NCBI GenBank assembly: GCA_025677835.1
Contig: JAIXMR010000042.1
Location: 1-64,000, forward strand
Length of the DNA: 64,000 bases
Source: Sporodiniella umbellata
Lineage: Eukaryota > Mucoromycota > Mucoromycetes > Mucorales > Rhizopodaceae
Direction: 5' to 3'
This document shows positions 1 to 12,066 of this stretch, one piece after another; within the stretch, counting starts at the first letter, position 1; each line of letters opens with the position of its first letter. A model generated the notes under the pieces. The model made no database searches and was not told the origin of the DNA. It was given only the letters and a program-made list of their open reading frames with translations. The position numbers and the translations under genes are program-made.

Positions 1-2114
1 ATAATATTTAAAAGTATATAGAAGCTTGTATTTACTAAAAAAATAATACGTTCTAAATCCGATGCCAAGCTTATGTTGTTTATAACAATAAAGTATAAAT
101 CAAGTGGATCTAAGAGGTATTCTAACTACATCAAAAAAATTATGCGAAAATTTTAAAGAAAGTATCGTGATTCGAATATACAATGTACTCCTGTCAAAGC
201 AGAACGTTCTTTCTATTTAAAGCAAATAGCAGACGAAAAAAAAAAACACTGTTGACTTGTAAAGGCTGACTGAGTTATTTTTTTTAAAAAAAATACAATT
301 TTAGTACCCTTCAGACCTATAAACCAAAACTTTTCGAAAGCGAAAACGTGCACTTTGTACTATACCGCCCGTCCCTTTAAGCTAGCTTTAAGCAAAAAAT
401 GCTACTTCCCTTAGTCAGGATTAGGTGTGATATAATCTGTATAGCAATTTTGAAAATCGCTACCAGGCCAATATCAGTTGATTGGTTCAATTGCAAAAAA
501 ATAGCATTTATGACTAAATAAAGTTCTTTAGTACTCTTCAGGCTAAAAAGCTATCAAGCTTTGTAACCAAATTCAAAAAGCACAAAAAACGCGGTATCAA
601 TAGAGTTATTGGTCCAGTGAATTCATTTTCTCTGAAAAACCTTGTTTTTCGTGTAACTTTTTTTAAAAAAGGGTCTGCATCTTTTCTCTTACTACAGAAT
701 CGAGAAAAACGACTTTTAAAAACGAAAATAGTATGTATTTTACATATGTTAGTATCCCACTAGATAAATAAAAAGACGATTGTAGTAGCTTGAAGCCTAT
801 TTCAATTTATTTTTGCATGACTGTATTGTCAAACTGTTACTGTATTACCCGAAGCTGTTTGAACGGAGTACAAATTCGAGCATGGTTTTAATGTGTAGCT
901 TACCATTCTAAGATAGTTACACATTTCATACACAAGATATACAGCTTGATGGTTATACGCGTGTCCTATATAGGTCAAGTAAGTCTAAGTAAATAACTAC
1001 ATTCAAATACTGGAAGACTTATTTTGCGTTTGATTTTAAATAGAAAGCTTAAAAGATATCGTTGAAATCCGTGCCTAGATATAATTGATTCTCCGCTTTG
1101 ATCTATTTTACATGAAATAAGCTTTGTCTGCGTTCCTCACAAGTTTTAGTAAGAAAATCATTTTCGAAAAGACCATATAAAACTTTGTAAGTAAGTTCAG
1201 AAGCTTTAGGTCATTGTTTTTTTTTTTTTTTTTGACATTTACACGAGAAATTTTATAAAGGGTTGTGCTCTTTTTGTATATGTGCAATGCACTAAATCTA
1301 GAAAGAAAAACCTGTTATTCGAGCGGACGAATTTAAAGGAAGTTTTTTTTTTGCTTTCGTTCGTGTAAATGCCAGAATAATGTATTAAGGCGTTTCTGTC
1401 ATTCATAAGAACAGCTTCTGTTTTTTCGGAAAAAAAGGATGGAAAACATCTTTCAAAGTAGAAGTGCAATGTTAAACTATTAGAGTCTGAAAAAAAGCCA
1501 GTCTGCATAAACTAAAAATACAAGATATTGAGTGATACAGCTACATACCTTGTTAGTTTGTTAGGTCAAAGCCCTGAACGCGGGAAAACAGTCTGAACTT
1601 TTTCAATGAGACACGATCGATGTAGGTTGTGTTTGTACTCCAAACCTAATTTGGGAGCTTCTTCGGTAATTATATTATCCTTTTAGTGAGACACTTTTGA
1701 TTGGCTTTATCTTTTTTTTTTTTGGTTATTTGAGTCTTATTTAAATCCAGCAAAATTGTTGGACCAAAGCGGTGTTTTTGGAGTCCTGGCGGATTTCGAC
1801 GAAAATTGGTCCCTGGTCCAGAAAAGTTCTTATGTGTTGCATCCCATCTAATAGAAGGCTTTGCTTGTTCGATTTATTTCATTTTTTTTTTAATACTACA
1901 TCCGCCGCTCATGCTTGTACTCCCTTTTGGAATTATCGAACCATTTTGATTTCTTTAGAATCCTATATATATGTATAGACAATTTCTCTTTTTTTTTTTT
2001 CTTTATCTGATTAATACTCAAAAACATATCTTGTAAGTGTTTTATTTTTTAATTGAACTTATTCATGCTGAATGGGAGTTTTTCTTTTTAAAACTAACGT
2101 AAATAAAACAGAAA
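1..2114. other. Non-coding stretch before the defensin-like gene
   Basis: No credible gene is seen on either strand. The sequence is AT-rich with oligo(T) tracts, for example around 1218-1233 and 1980-2000. Short open frames here have no start context, no domain and no codon pattern that supports them. The last 100 bases presumably hold the promoter and leader of the gene at 2115. Confidence 0.6.
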
Positions 2115-2309
2115 ATGGCCAACGCATACACTATGATTTTCTTCTTGATCGCCTTGTTCTTGGCTTCTGTTCAAGCTAAGGCCTGTTATGAAACTAGCTG
2201 TGCTTCTGCTGGTGGGATGTACGCCTGTATTGACTTCTGTAAGAGAAGAGGATGTTCTGAAGGTGGATGGTGCCAAAGCGGCGTGTGTAAATGTTTCCCT
2301 TGGAACTAA
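2115..2309 (+). CDS. Secreted cysteine-rich defensin-like (CS-alpha-beta type) peptide
   Basis: Single-exon gene for 64 residues, starting at an ATG in an A-rich context. Residues 1-21 form a signal peptide (hydrophobic core, A-x-A-like end at VQA). The mature part of about 43 residues has eight cysteines, C24, 29, 38, 42, 47, 53, 58 and 60, spaced C-x4-C-x8-C-x3-C-x4-C-x5-C-x4-C-x-C. The CxxxC (38-42) and CxC (58-60) pairs are the hallmark of the CS-alpha-beta defensin fold, and G-W-C(53)...C(58) fits a gamma-core GxC signature. The CxxxC segment is basic (KRR), as in antimicrobial peptides. Known for the family: fungal defensins such as plectasin usually have six cysteines; here an extra pair (probably C24 and C47) is present. 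A polyadenylation-like AATAAA lies at 2367-2372. Antimicrobial activity is inference; a signalling or self-recognition role is equally open. Confidence 0.75.
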   Translation: MANAYTMIFFLIALFLASVQAKACYETSCASAGGMYACIDFCKRRGCSEGGWCQSGVCKCFPWN

Positions 2310-2562
2310 GCACCTAACTCTTTTTTTCCTCAAAGAAAAACTGTATAATTTACCCTTTTTTAACTAAATAAACAACAATGTAAAAACCCATCTCACTTTT
2401 TAATATAAACTTTCTGTGTCCTTTGTATTTCTTTTTTTAGCTATAAAGCAATGCTGATTATCCAGTACACTGTGACACAATAAAAAAGTGCCTCGGTCCT
2501 AAATTATTATGGTAAAAAAACGGCATACCATATGCCATAATGATTTTCCAACTACAAAGGGT

Positions 2563-3628
2563 TTAATAATATATCACTACTGTTGGATGCTCATATTTTC
2601 GCATCTGATCAAAAAAGTATCGTACAGTCTCTCTTCTAGACTTTTCCGTGACTTCAATCGACTCTGGCTCATCGATATAAGCGTTCTGATTTGTATCTAA
2701 AGAGGGGTTGAGAGTTCTGGCTTGATTTTCTTTTTCTTTTTGCATTTGTGCACCAAACTCGGCCTTAGATTTATGGTTGGTATGCTCATTGTTAGAGATA
2801 GACTGTAAGCCAAAGCTTAGGCGATCTATTACTGCATTGTAAGAAGACACTGTCTAGATCTTCATGGTTTTTTTTTGTTTTGGCTCTAGAAGTACCTGTA
2901 TCATTATGATGCAAACTCTCAACCTCTGAGCTATCAACTTTGTTTGTAGGATGTTGATTGGGGTGAATTTCATGCATTGCACAGGTTTCTTCTACCAGCT
3001 CGTCTAATTCCGTTTCATCCTCGTATGTTTTTTCAAAGCTAGACATCAAGAGCTGTACTGAATCAGGTTTAATACTATCTTCACCTGAGGTATTTATATT
3101 CAGCTTGTCTGATACATCAGGCTTATCATATTTGTTGAGATCACTATTTGTATCGGAATCATCAGTTGTATTGAGTTCATAATTTGCATAATCATCATTT
3201 ATGTCAATTTCGTAATTAATACTGAGCTCATCACTCATATCAAGTTCATCGTCTGTAAAAAGCTCACAATTCATATCTGACTCTTCATTTGCATCAAGAT
3301 CAATGCTCATTTTATCTTTTGTTTTCATTTTTTTATGGAGGCTTGTTCTGAGGCCAATATCTGATTTATCGCCACCATCTGCGATAAATTGCTCCCTTTC
3401 ATGTTTCAAGTTCGACACGGTTTCCGTTTCCTCATCACTTGAGAAGAGCTCTATGACTTCTGGTTGGCTCTCTGTTGTCTCTGAATTTTTTTTGGGGCGA
3501 AATTCCCGGAGTATTCGCTGAATGGTTGCTTGATCTTTGTCATGCTGAAGGTTTTGATCTTTACTTAAGTTTAATTTAGGTTGTTTTTCTAAATCCTTGG
3601 TGAATCTCGACATTGGTATCTTTTGCAT
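2563..3628 (-). CDS. Acidic hypothetical protein with a SUMO-interaction-like motif
   Basis: Two exons: 3628-2849 and 2802-2563, joined by a 46-nt GT-AG intron that links two adjacent frames; total 339 residues. A basic, Lys-rich N-terminus (second possible start at Met6) is followed by PEVIELFSSDEE near residue 60. That is a hydrophobic core next to phospho-acceptor serines and acids, typical of a SUMO-interacting motif. The middle (about 110-190) is very rich in Asp, Asn and Ser with loosely repeated D-E-L-D/D-I-N-D units and is predicted disordered. The C-terminal exon is mixed and ends in a short hydrophobic tail (VVIYY). The family is not recognised. A nuclear, SUMO-linked scaffold is a guess from the motif only. 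Further splicing past the stop at 2563 cannot be excluded. Confidence 0.5.
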
Positions 3629-5686
3629 CTATTTTAATTTTTCAGTACCTTAATAGGTTTTTTTTAGTCTTCAAAAGAAACGAGGTTTATGTTTATACGT
3701 GTTTGTGTGCGTATGTGTATACAGCTACCACTGTTGGCTAGTGCTTGTGCCTGTCTTGTGGAAAAGAGAGAGAATATTTTTTAATCGCCGAATAGTCTTG
3801 CCCTCTTGTGTCGATGACTTAAGAGCATCGTTGCACGAGATAAATTCTGATGCGATGTGTTCGCAATGTTAACTAGTTTTCGAAAAGTTTTTAATATTCT
3901 AACTGATGATGTAGATAAGTTTTTAGTTAATGTCTCTCTTTGCACCTATCATTCGTAGTGCAGTGGAAATTAAAAATCTTTATTTCTTTTAAAGATTTAT
4001 CAAAAAAAGCACGTTGTAAGTTTTTTAGCAACTTACACCTTAAATTAATATTAGTTTCTCTAGAAATTTTAATAACTAATGAAAACCTTTTATATTATTA
4101 TAATTATATAGACAAAGTTTTTTCCTCGTTGCTCTAAGTTGTTAGATGAAAAACAGCTGATACTGTTCATAGTAATTCTTCTGGCTCTCTCTTTTCTTTT
4201 TTTACTGCAGACACTTAAGCCAAAATTCGAAAACAGCTAGGAGACGTCCTTAAATATTCTTTTTTTCTTTTGAAAAAAGAGACAAAGGCAACAACAGAAT
4301 TTTTTCAGTGGAGATCACTGAAAGAAACCGCATTACCGAAAGAAAAACATGGCTCAGATGTCTATGATGGAATGTAAATCGAAAAAAAAAGCTATGGAAG
4401 CTGTAAATTTCAAATATTTATCAACATTAACTAGCTGAAGAATACCAAATACGCCGATAGTATTCAGTCTGCAGCAAAAAAGAAAAAAAAAAGAAGGAAT
4501 CCACCAGTGCCTGCTGTGTTTGGGATTGAAATAGCAAGAGGAAAACCGATTTACAAAAGTCGGTCTTTGTTCATTCAATTTCAGCGTCTTGATGTGCTTG
4601 TTCAGATACGCGTTATTTTTCACAGCTGGAACGTATGGGGCGGTTTTTACTAGACTGCTATGGTGTATGAGTTTGGTTGGCTTACTTTAATATACCAGTC
4701 CATTTTACAGTCAATAGTTTGCTGTACCCAAAATTCTTCAATGAGGAACGTTTTATGAAGCCAAGCACATAAAAAGCTATAAAAATTTTATTTTTCCTAG
4801 TATATATCTCAGTACAGTGTTTCCAAAATCAATGTCCCATTTTATAATACAAATCATACAAAAATTCGCAACATCGATTTTGGAAACACTGTACATAAAG
4901 ACAAAAACCTTCAGATTCATTAGATACCGTTACATGTCCAATCATAAATAAAAAGGAACATAGAAAATACTTTAAAATAAATAGCGATTTGAAAAGTAAA
5001 AACAAAGCAACATATCTTTCCCTTACTTGTAAGGTTGTGGTCTTCGGCGAGAGAACAAAAAGTAAAAAGTCGCCGCTTGATCAAAGAAAAGACACTGTCC
5101 TCTAAAGTTGGTCATGAGTTTAATGACGCTAGCTTTAGTAATCTTTATGTTCTTTTCCAGAATCAAATCAAAATATAATATAGACAAACTACATTTTAAA
5201 ACTTTTCCACAGAATAACAATATATCAACTAAAAAGAATATGTGTACTAAAACAACATACGGTCCTATATGCTGAGAAATTTTTAGCTGGTATAAATTCA
5301 GCCCATAAGTATCTTTTCCTTCTACTGTACTTGGCTGACCTGCATTAACCGAATCTTGTCTTTTGACACATACAATTGATAGACCGACGACCATGCTTTT
5401 TTTTTTTTTTTTTTTTGCACCGACAATATTTACCAGCTGGGCTGTACACGCATAGTATATTGGCGCACAAGATAGACATACAGCCTACCATTTTCTCATT
5501 CAAACGTTTTAAACAAGCCGATTCTGGAAGGGTATGACTGTGTGATCACATTAAAAAAAGGATTTACAATATTTTCTTTCGTGACTCCTTCTTCCCCTTT
5601 TAAGAAGTTGTACTCAATGATTCATAGACAGCACAGTTTATAAATATTCATTTATTTAGACTTCATGAAACATATTTCTTTCTAAA
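3629..5686. other. Intergenic region with a short inverted-repeat element
   Basis: About 2 kb between divergently transcribed genes. It contains the inverted-repeat element at 4813-4893 and poly(T) at about 5398-5416. No supportable gene. A 123-codon open frame on the minus strand (5023-5394) was considered and rejected. Confidence 0.6.
4813..4893. mobile_element. MITE-like Tc1/mariner-type inverted-repeat element
   Basis: Perfect 19-bp inverted repeats (4812-4830 and 4876-4894) read GTACAGTGTTTCCAAAATC and extend to 24 bp with one mismatch (4812-4835 and 4871-4894). The outer ends are TA-CAGTG...CACTG-TA, so a 77-bp unit is flanked by TA dinucleotides. TA target duplication and a CAGT-type terminus are typical of the Tc1/mariner superfamily. 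The unit has no coding capacity, so it would be a non-autonomous derivative (MITE). No second copy was seen in the window. An rho-independent-like hairpin is an alternative, but the TA/CAGTG ends favour a transposon. Confidence 0.7.
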
Positions 5687-8600
5687 ATGTCCACTTCATA
5701 TAATGTAGATTACACTACACACCTACAAAATACACAGTGTTTTATGACCCCCATAGATGAACTAAAACGTCAAGCGTTTATAGATAGATCCAACATTGAG
5801 AGTTATGACATCAAGAATTGGGTCAATATTGCTACTCAAAATTACGATCATGTAATTTCCTAAAGAAAAGTTTAACAGCTCGTTTGCCCTCCCTTTTTTT
5901 TTTTTAAAAAAAAAAACTAACACTCCCTTGTTCTTAAACAACAGGGTGACATTGCAATAAATAGAAACGATTTAGAGAATGCTTATGTAGCTTATATGAA
6001 AGGATCGACCATCATGGTTGAAATAGTGAGACATCATTCAGGCTATTCAGCTATCAAAGCAGACCCTGTTTATGTTTCCTTAAGAAAGGTACATAGAAAA
6101 GTAAAGACATATGTGATTTTTACCCTTTTCTCTGAAAATATGTTAGAAAACAGATAAGACCTTAGGAGTACTGAAAGACCTTGCTAAGAGGATCGACAAC
6201 TGGCACAGCTATCAGCATCAGCTACAACAGATGTCGACTCACTACACACCTATACCATATACCCAAATGGGTACATACGCTGACATACCTGGACAAGCTC
6301 CTTCTTTTCGCCCACGGTCTTCTCCTTTAAAACACACAAGTAATGGTCTATCTTACGAGCTTTCAAACAAACTGTTTTTGGAGACACCATCATGGACAAA
6401 CTCCTCTTATTCCACAATCCCAATGATTCAACCTCAGTACCTTGCTTCCTGCATTCAATCTCAACAAAACCCGCCCAAAGTTTTACTGATTGATGTCCGA
6501 AGTCGGAATGCGTTTATGAGTGGATGCGTGCAACACAAGTGGATCATTCAAATAGATCCTTCTATTCTGAAAAACGAGTAAGCCAAACGGGGGGTTTACA
6601 GTTTTTGATAACTTTTGCAGAACAACTTTGGCTCAAGTCGAAAAGAGCTTGTTAAATAATCCCGAGATAGAGCACAAATTGTTTGCACAGAGGAACAAAT
6701 TTGATCTAGTTGTGTATTACGATCAGAATTCAAATAGGCTGGACAAAATTCATATGGTGACAATGAAAAGGCTGCTAGAAATGTTTCCGTTAAATAAATT
6801 ACCTATGATGCTGGCCGGTGGCTTCGATGCCTGGCAATTTGTAGTAGGAGAGAAAGGTGTTTATAGATTCCAAGTACCGAAAAAACAAAAAAGTTGGATA
6901 AAGAGTAATTCAAGCGCATCCAGTAACAGTACGACTGAAAGCAGTAACCAAAGTGTATATGATTATGTATGTTATATTTACAATAAAAAAAGGATACTCA
7001 TACATATATATCCATTTTTTATTAAAAAAAAAAAATAGTTTACAGGAAAGTACGATACGCAAAAGGTATACTTGCCTATATCGAAGCCTCAACCCCTGGT
7101 GACACGAAGGGAATCGAATACCAATAGATACACAGAAGTAATGCCTTCTGGTTCTTTTAAAAACGCAGTAGAACCTTCTCCTCATGAAAAGCGCCCAGCT
7201 CCCCCTGCCCAAGCCAAACTTCAAAGACGCCGTACATTTATCGACAACCCTTTTAATGGATTTACCGCTACTAATAGCAAGCTGTATGACGTTCCTCCTG
7301 TACCTGTTGTAACTACAACTAGTGCAAAAAATATGCTACCACCTCCCGATACTACCGCTACTATTAATACGGCTTCAAAAAGTCCTAGTACAGGTAGACC
7401 GTTCACACTTGGAGACTTTCATCATACATCAGCTAGTAGCATTTATCCAATACCTTCTGGAGCTCTATCCACACAAGGCTCTTTAGTAGCAATAGGTACT
7501 ACTGGATTAAAAAATCTTGGGAATACATGCTATATGAATTCTATCATCCAGTGTCTGAGTGGAACTATTCCTTTTGCAAGATATTTTATAGGTAATATTT
7601 ACAAGCTCTATTTTTTTTTTTTTTTTTTTGTGAAGCTTGAGTATTTACTCTTTCGCCAAGCGGGTGTGTTTCGACAGCACGTCAATCGATCCAACAAGCT
7701 TGGAACAGGAGGTATATTAACAGAACGATTTGCCGATCTGCTTAGGGCGATGTGGAACGAAAATTACAATTTTGTGTCTCCAATGACTTTTAGGGTAAGC
7801 TCAGGAGAAAAAAAAAAAAAGAATGAATGAAAGGGGACATGCTATAGAATAATTGCGTTGAATTGAGCTCTTTGATTTAATATATCTGTTTATAGGATGC
7901 GATAGTCAAATTTGCTCCTCAATTTTCTGGTACCGACCAACACGATTCTCAAGAATTTCTCACTTTTTTGTTGGATGGGATTCATGAAGATGTTAATTTA
8001 GCTAAAGCCCCACTTCATGAAATAGAATATGGTAACCTGCCAGACTGGCAGGCTAGTGCTCTTTCTTGGGAAAGATATTTGACACGCCACACAAGTATTG
8101 TGGTTAGCCTTTTTCAGGGTCAGTATCAAAGTCGATTAGTCTGTTCCACATGCAAACATACCTCAACCACATATACGCCTTTCATGTCCCTTTCCTTACC
8201 GATACCGGCAAAAAGGCTAAAGATCTCTAATGTGACGCTCTATCAGTGTCTTGATTTTTTTGTAAAAGAAGAGGTGCTTGAGAAAGAGGATGCCTGGTTT
8301 TGTTCGTCTTGTGGTAAAAAGCGCAAGGCGACTAAGCAGCTTACTTTGTCGCGTTTACCTGATGTTCTTTTGATACACCTCAAAAGATTTTCTGCTGACG
8401 GGCTGTTCAAAAATAAGTTAGACATGATGGTTAAATACCCAACAAAGTAAGAGCAGCATACATGTAGTCTTGTAATTGACGCCTTGACTAGAGGGCTCGA
8501 CTTGCACAGTTATGTCGCCAAATTCATTCCACCTAAAAAGCATTCTTCTACTCAAGATCATACTTTGTCCACTTATGATTTGTACGCTGTTTCGGTAAGA

Positions 8601-8954
8601 CAGAGTGGCGTTAGATAAATAGGTATAAGCTGACCGTTTACTTTAGAATCATTATGGATCACTTTCTGGAGGGCATTGTAAGAAAAAAAAAAAAGCTCAA
8701 ACTGAAAGTAGATTAAAATAATAACAAAAAAAAAAAAACGTTTTATAGATACAGCATATGTCAAGGACGGATATAGAGATAGATGGCACTATTTTGATGA
8801 TAGCAAGTTTTCCACTTGCGACGAAAGCAAAGTGGTTGTAAGTTATTGTGTTATATTGTTATTGCTGAAATTTTTTTGTTGGCTTTCTAACTTTTTTTCT
8901 CAATAGACAAAAGCAGCTTATAATCTGTTCTATGTTCGATCCAAAGTAAAATAA
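5687..8954 (+). CDS. Ubiquitin-specific protease, USP8/Doa4 type (N-terminal helical domain, rhodanese, USP)
   Basis: Eleven exons give about 857 residues: 5687-5851, 5945-6088, 6147-6577, 6621-6952, 7046-7591, 7661-7794, 7896-8446, 8492-8594, 8647-8677, 8749-8837 and 8907-8954. The exon 4/5 junction is uncertain; 6966/7051 also keeps frame. Residues 1-130 resemble the USP8 dimerisation/MIT-like helical region. A rhodanese domain follows (about 200-335, LLIDVRS ... AGGFDAW); its catalytic loop has no cysteine, as in USP8 and Ubp4/Doa4. After a Pro/Ser/Thr linker comes the USP core: Cys box GLKNLGNTCYMNS (Cys about 519), zinc ribbon CSTC...CSSC, and His box NHYGSLSGGHYTAYV, split by an intron after GGH, then DDSKFS. 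All catalytic residues are present. The family removes ubiquitin from endosomal cargo, acting with ESCRT. The orthology call is by architecture only. Confidence 0.92.
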
Positions 8955-9516
8955 ATCTTCATTGTAAATATTATTTAATGCAATCTATGGTTTATTATGA
9001 TTTATGATGCTCTTTTTTTTTTTTTTTTTTTTTTGAAAATATATGTGTAAGGAATGTTGTGTGTAAGCGTGTGTACAAAAGAAGAGGGGGAAATAAAATC
9101 GTACACACAAAAGATTGATAAACTAAAAAAAGCTGCTTGTCGCAGACCTACACACGCATATACACATGCACAGAGAGGAAAAAAGTGTAAATGTAGCAAA
9201 TGACATAGAGGAGCCAACCTCAATCATACATATACACTGAAAATTAATAAAAAAAAAAAGTTAAATTAAAATGCAAAAAAGGAAAAAAAAAAAAAATTAA
9301 ATAGGAGAAAAAAGGGGGATGTGTTGAGAAAGAGAGGGAATCCACTTATCCATAGATCAATATATCTGTCTACAGTGGCATGAAATTCAATGCTTGTATG
9401 CGAATATGAAACTGTGTGTATAAGTAATTGAGGCTATGAGTATGCGAAATCGAGAAATAGTGTGTGTGTGTGTGTGTGTGTGTGTATACGGGTATTAGTG
9501 TATGTACGGCCTCTGT
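8955..9516. other. Short convergent intergenic region
   Basis: Lies between the 3' ends of the USP and homeodomain genes. It holds poly(T)/poly(A) tracts (about 9012-9034), probable 3' untranslated sequence of both genes and the (TG)n repeat listed separately. No gene seen. Confidence 0.6.
9460..9485. repeat. (TG)n microsatellite
   Basis: About 13 uninterrupted TG units, in the probable 3' untranslated region of the homeodomain gene, 31 bp past its stop codon. Confidence 0.9.
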
Positions 9517-10128
9517 TTACAACAAATGAGGAGGCGGAGAGGAAGAGATGGAAAAATTCAAACAGGCGGGCTCGTAATATCCATTAGTGGTAGGGGATAG
9601 TTTAGGTGTCATTTGTTGAGGTGAATAGGTGGACTGCAGCAGGTCGACAGAGGAAGAAGGAGACGAAGCCCATTCAAGGAACGGAACGGAATCAGGGGAC
9701 CACGACCATTCTTTCCACTCTTTTTTTTCTGGCATACATGTGGCAGCAGCAGTTGCAGCAACGGTCTGAGCGCTTACTTTAGGATCTTGTTGCTGAAGTT
9801 TACGGCGCAATAACTTGGCTTTAGCACGTCTATTTTGAAACCAAATTTGTACGCCTCGAGGAGTCATATCGAGTTGCTGTGCAAGAATGCGGCGAACAGT
9901 TGCATTGGGTTTACAATTTTCTGAAAACGATTTTTCAAGGATCTTGAGTTGAGCGCGTGAAGTACGGCGTCGATGTTTAATTTCAAATGGATTGTAAAAT
10001 GTAGGTCGGAAGTCTAAGCTTTCGAGAGGATAGCCCATCATGTAGCTTTCTTGTTCAATAATCATAGAATTGTTGTAATAGCTACTGGGTAGAGTTGTGA
10101 AAGACTGTTCAAAGGGTTGTACTAGCAT
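9517..10128 (-). CDS. Homeodomain transcription factor
   Basis: Single-exon gene of 203 residues with an ATG start. A homeodomain occupies about residues 50-112: a basic N-terminal arm (KHRRRTSRAQL), helix 1 (ILEKSFSE), a P-x-A-x-x-R turn and recognition helix 3 with the signature VQIWFQNRRAKAK. Asn51 and the WFQNRR core are intact, so it should bind DNA. It is a typical 60-residue homeodomain, not a TALE type. The C-terminal third is Ser/Pro/Thr-rich with a Trp/Glu cluster (KEWKEWSWSPDS), which could act as an activation region. Upstream lies a long non-coding stretch of about 2.7 kb shared with GLO3, which is transcribed the other way. Fungal homeodomain proteins regulate development or nutrient response; the target genes cannot be told from sequence. 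Confidence 0.9.
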   Translation of the reverse strand: MLVQPFEQSFTTLPSSYYNNSMIIEQESYMMGYPLESLDFRPTFYNPFEIKHRRRTSRAQLKILEKSFSENCKPNATVRRILAQQLDMTPRGVQIWFQNRRAKAKLLRRKLQQQDPKVSAQTVAATAAATCMPEKKEWKEWSWSPDSVPFLEWASSPSSSVDLLQSTYSPQQMTPKLSPTTNGYYEPACLNFSISSSPPPHLL

Positions 10129-10372
10129 ATTAGCTTATTTTCTTTATTTGTAATGTGAAGGGTAAAGTTTGATTTATGCAAAAAGCTTTAAAGTCAAGAA
10201 TAAAAAAAAGTAAAAGAAGAAACAATGTTGCTTGTATTTATATTGGTCTTGTAATAAGTAATGAAGGAGTTTTTGTACTTTTAAAGAAAATAGAGAGAAA
10301 GGGGTCAAAGGATTTTCCTTTAAAAAGAAAATTGTAAGTTCAACAACAAACAATAAAGGAAGCCTAGAAAGT

Positions 10373-10409
<37 letters not shown>

Positions 10410-12035
10410 AGCCAAAAAAAAAAAAAACAAAAAACAAAAAAAAACAGACGAATCATAGTAATTGAGTACAACTTTATGAAATATTAAGAGAAAAGTCTAT
10501 AGAAAGCAAGTAGTGGTAACCTTATCGGAAGGGTCTGTTTGGATGTCTATATATTCAAGTTCCACACTGATCGAAAGTCCAACTTATTTAGACTATATTG
10601 CAAATAAACTCAGGAGCTGTGTTTGTGTCTGAAAAAAGAAACTGTCTTGTGTCAAAATTAAGTACTCAAAAGCGATACTTTCTAAACCTTCTGAAAGGGA
10701 TATATGCCTTTTGCATTAAAGGCGTTTTAAATAATATATACTTATAAGTCTACGTACACATTTTTTTTCTTTTATTTAATAAGTTTCCATTTATTTATTT
10801 TATTCCTTTTCGTTTCATATTTCATTTCACTCTCTGCTTAGTATTTTTCAAATATAATATTCATAGCCCATCTAATGACAACAATAAAAAAAGCGATACA
10901 TGAAAGAAAAAAATAGAAACAACTCAAGATCAGGAGTGTATCTTGTACATAAATTGGTATATTTTTCTTAAATCTAGGAATTCAAAGAGAGGAGTTTTTC
11001 TAGTCCACTGTTAAAAAAAAAAAAAAAAAAATAAAGCCACGTTTTGTTATTGTTTTTTTTATTTTATTTCTTGGTTTTCGAATCTACATGTGTATACAAA
11101 AAATATATATATATATATGTATATACACAGTTAAACAGTAATAATAAAAAGAAATTACAGGTATTCACTGTTCAACAATCTCTACATCTCTACAATTGAA
11201 TACACAATAACTTTATTCGTTTTTTTATTACTTGTCAGTAAAAGCTGTTATCCTATTGATTTATTTGAGTCAGTTTTTTTTTTTTTTTTTTTTTGCTTTT
11301 TACTTTTTGTTTTTGTTTTGAGAAAAGAAGAAAACCATCGAAACCGAAAAGGAGAAAAGGGAGCACAGAGGAATGGAGGAGGGTTTTCGATAAAATCACG
11401 ATGCAAGAGCTCTGCATTTAGCGCTATGTATCAGTAGCCATATATTTTGGGTTTCTCCTTGTTAGTCTCCCGATTCATATTTATAGTCTAAAAGAACCCT
11501 ACAGATGACTCTATGTCTATATATATATATATATTAGGTTGAGTGCGTGCGCAATTGTGAGGAACTATGTCTGTGTTTGTTTGTCTGTGTGCGCGTATGT
11601 ATGTATGTATGTATGTGTTTGTTGGGAACATTCTTGGTAAATTAAAAAAATTGTGTAAAAACGAACAAAAACAAAAATACAAAATAAAGTTGCATCCATA
11701 CTTGTTAAAACAATGTTTTTTTATTTGTAAATCAATATTTTACTGGAAAAACGAATTCGGTTGTTTTGTATCCAATTGGAGCTATAGATCGACATTTTTA
11801 CCTTTTTTTGTCCCAAAAGAAGCTTTAATGTTCGTTTATTTCATATACTCCTTTTGTATATGAACTCTGTTTTTTTTTTTTGCTTTACTTTGCCACAGTG
11901 TAATGGCGATTAAAAAAAAAAAAAAAAAAGCAAAGGGGAAAAAAATAAAATACACTTGAAAAAAAAAAAAACAGAGAAAAATAAAAGAAGGAGCTAAAGA
12001 AAGGACAAGGGAAAGAGACGGTCTGCCTCATTTTG

Positions 12036-12066
<31 letters not shown>

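Noticed and set aside
5023..5394. 123-codon open frame on the minus strand upstream of the USP gene
   Set aside because: It has an ATG and a hydrophobic middle, but no domain and low-complexity AT-rich codons in the second half. Not strong enough to call.
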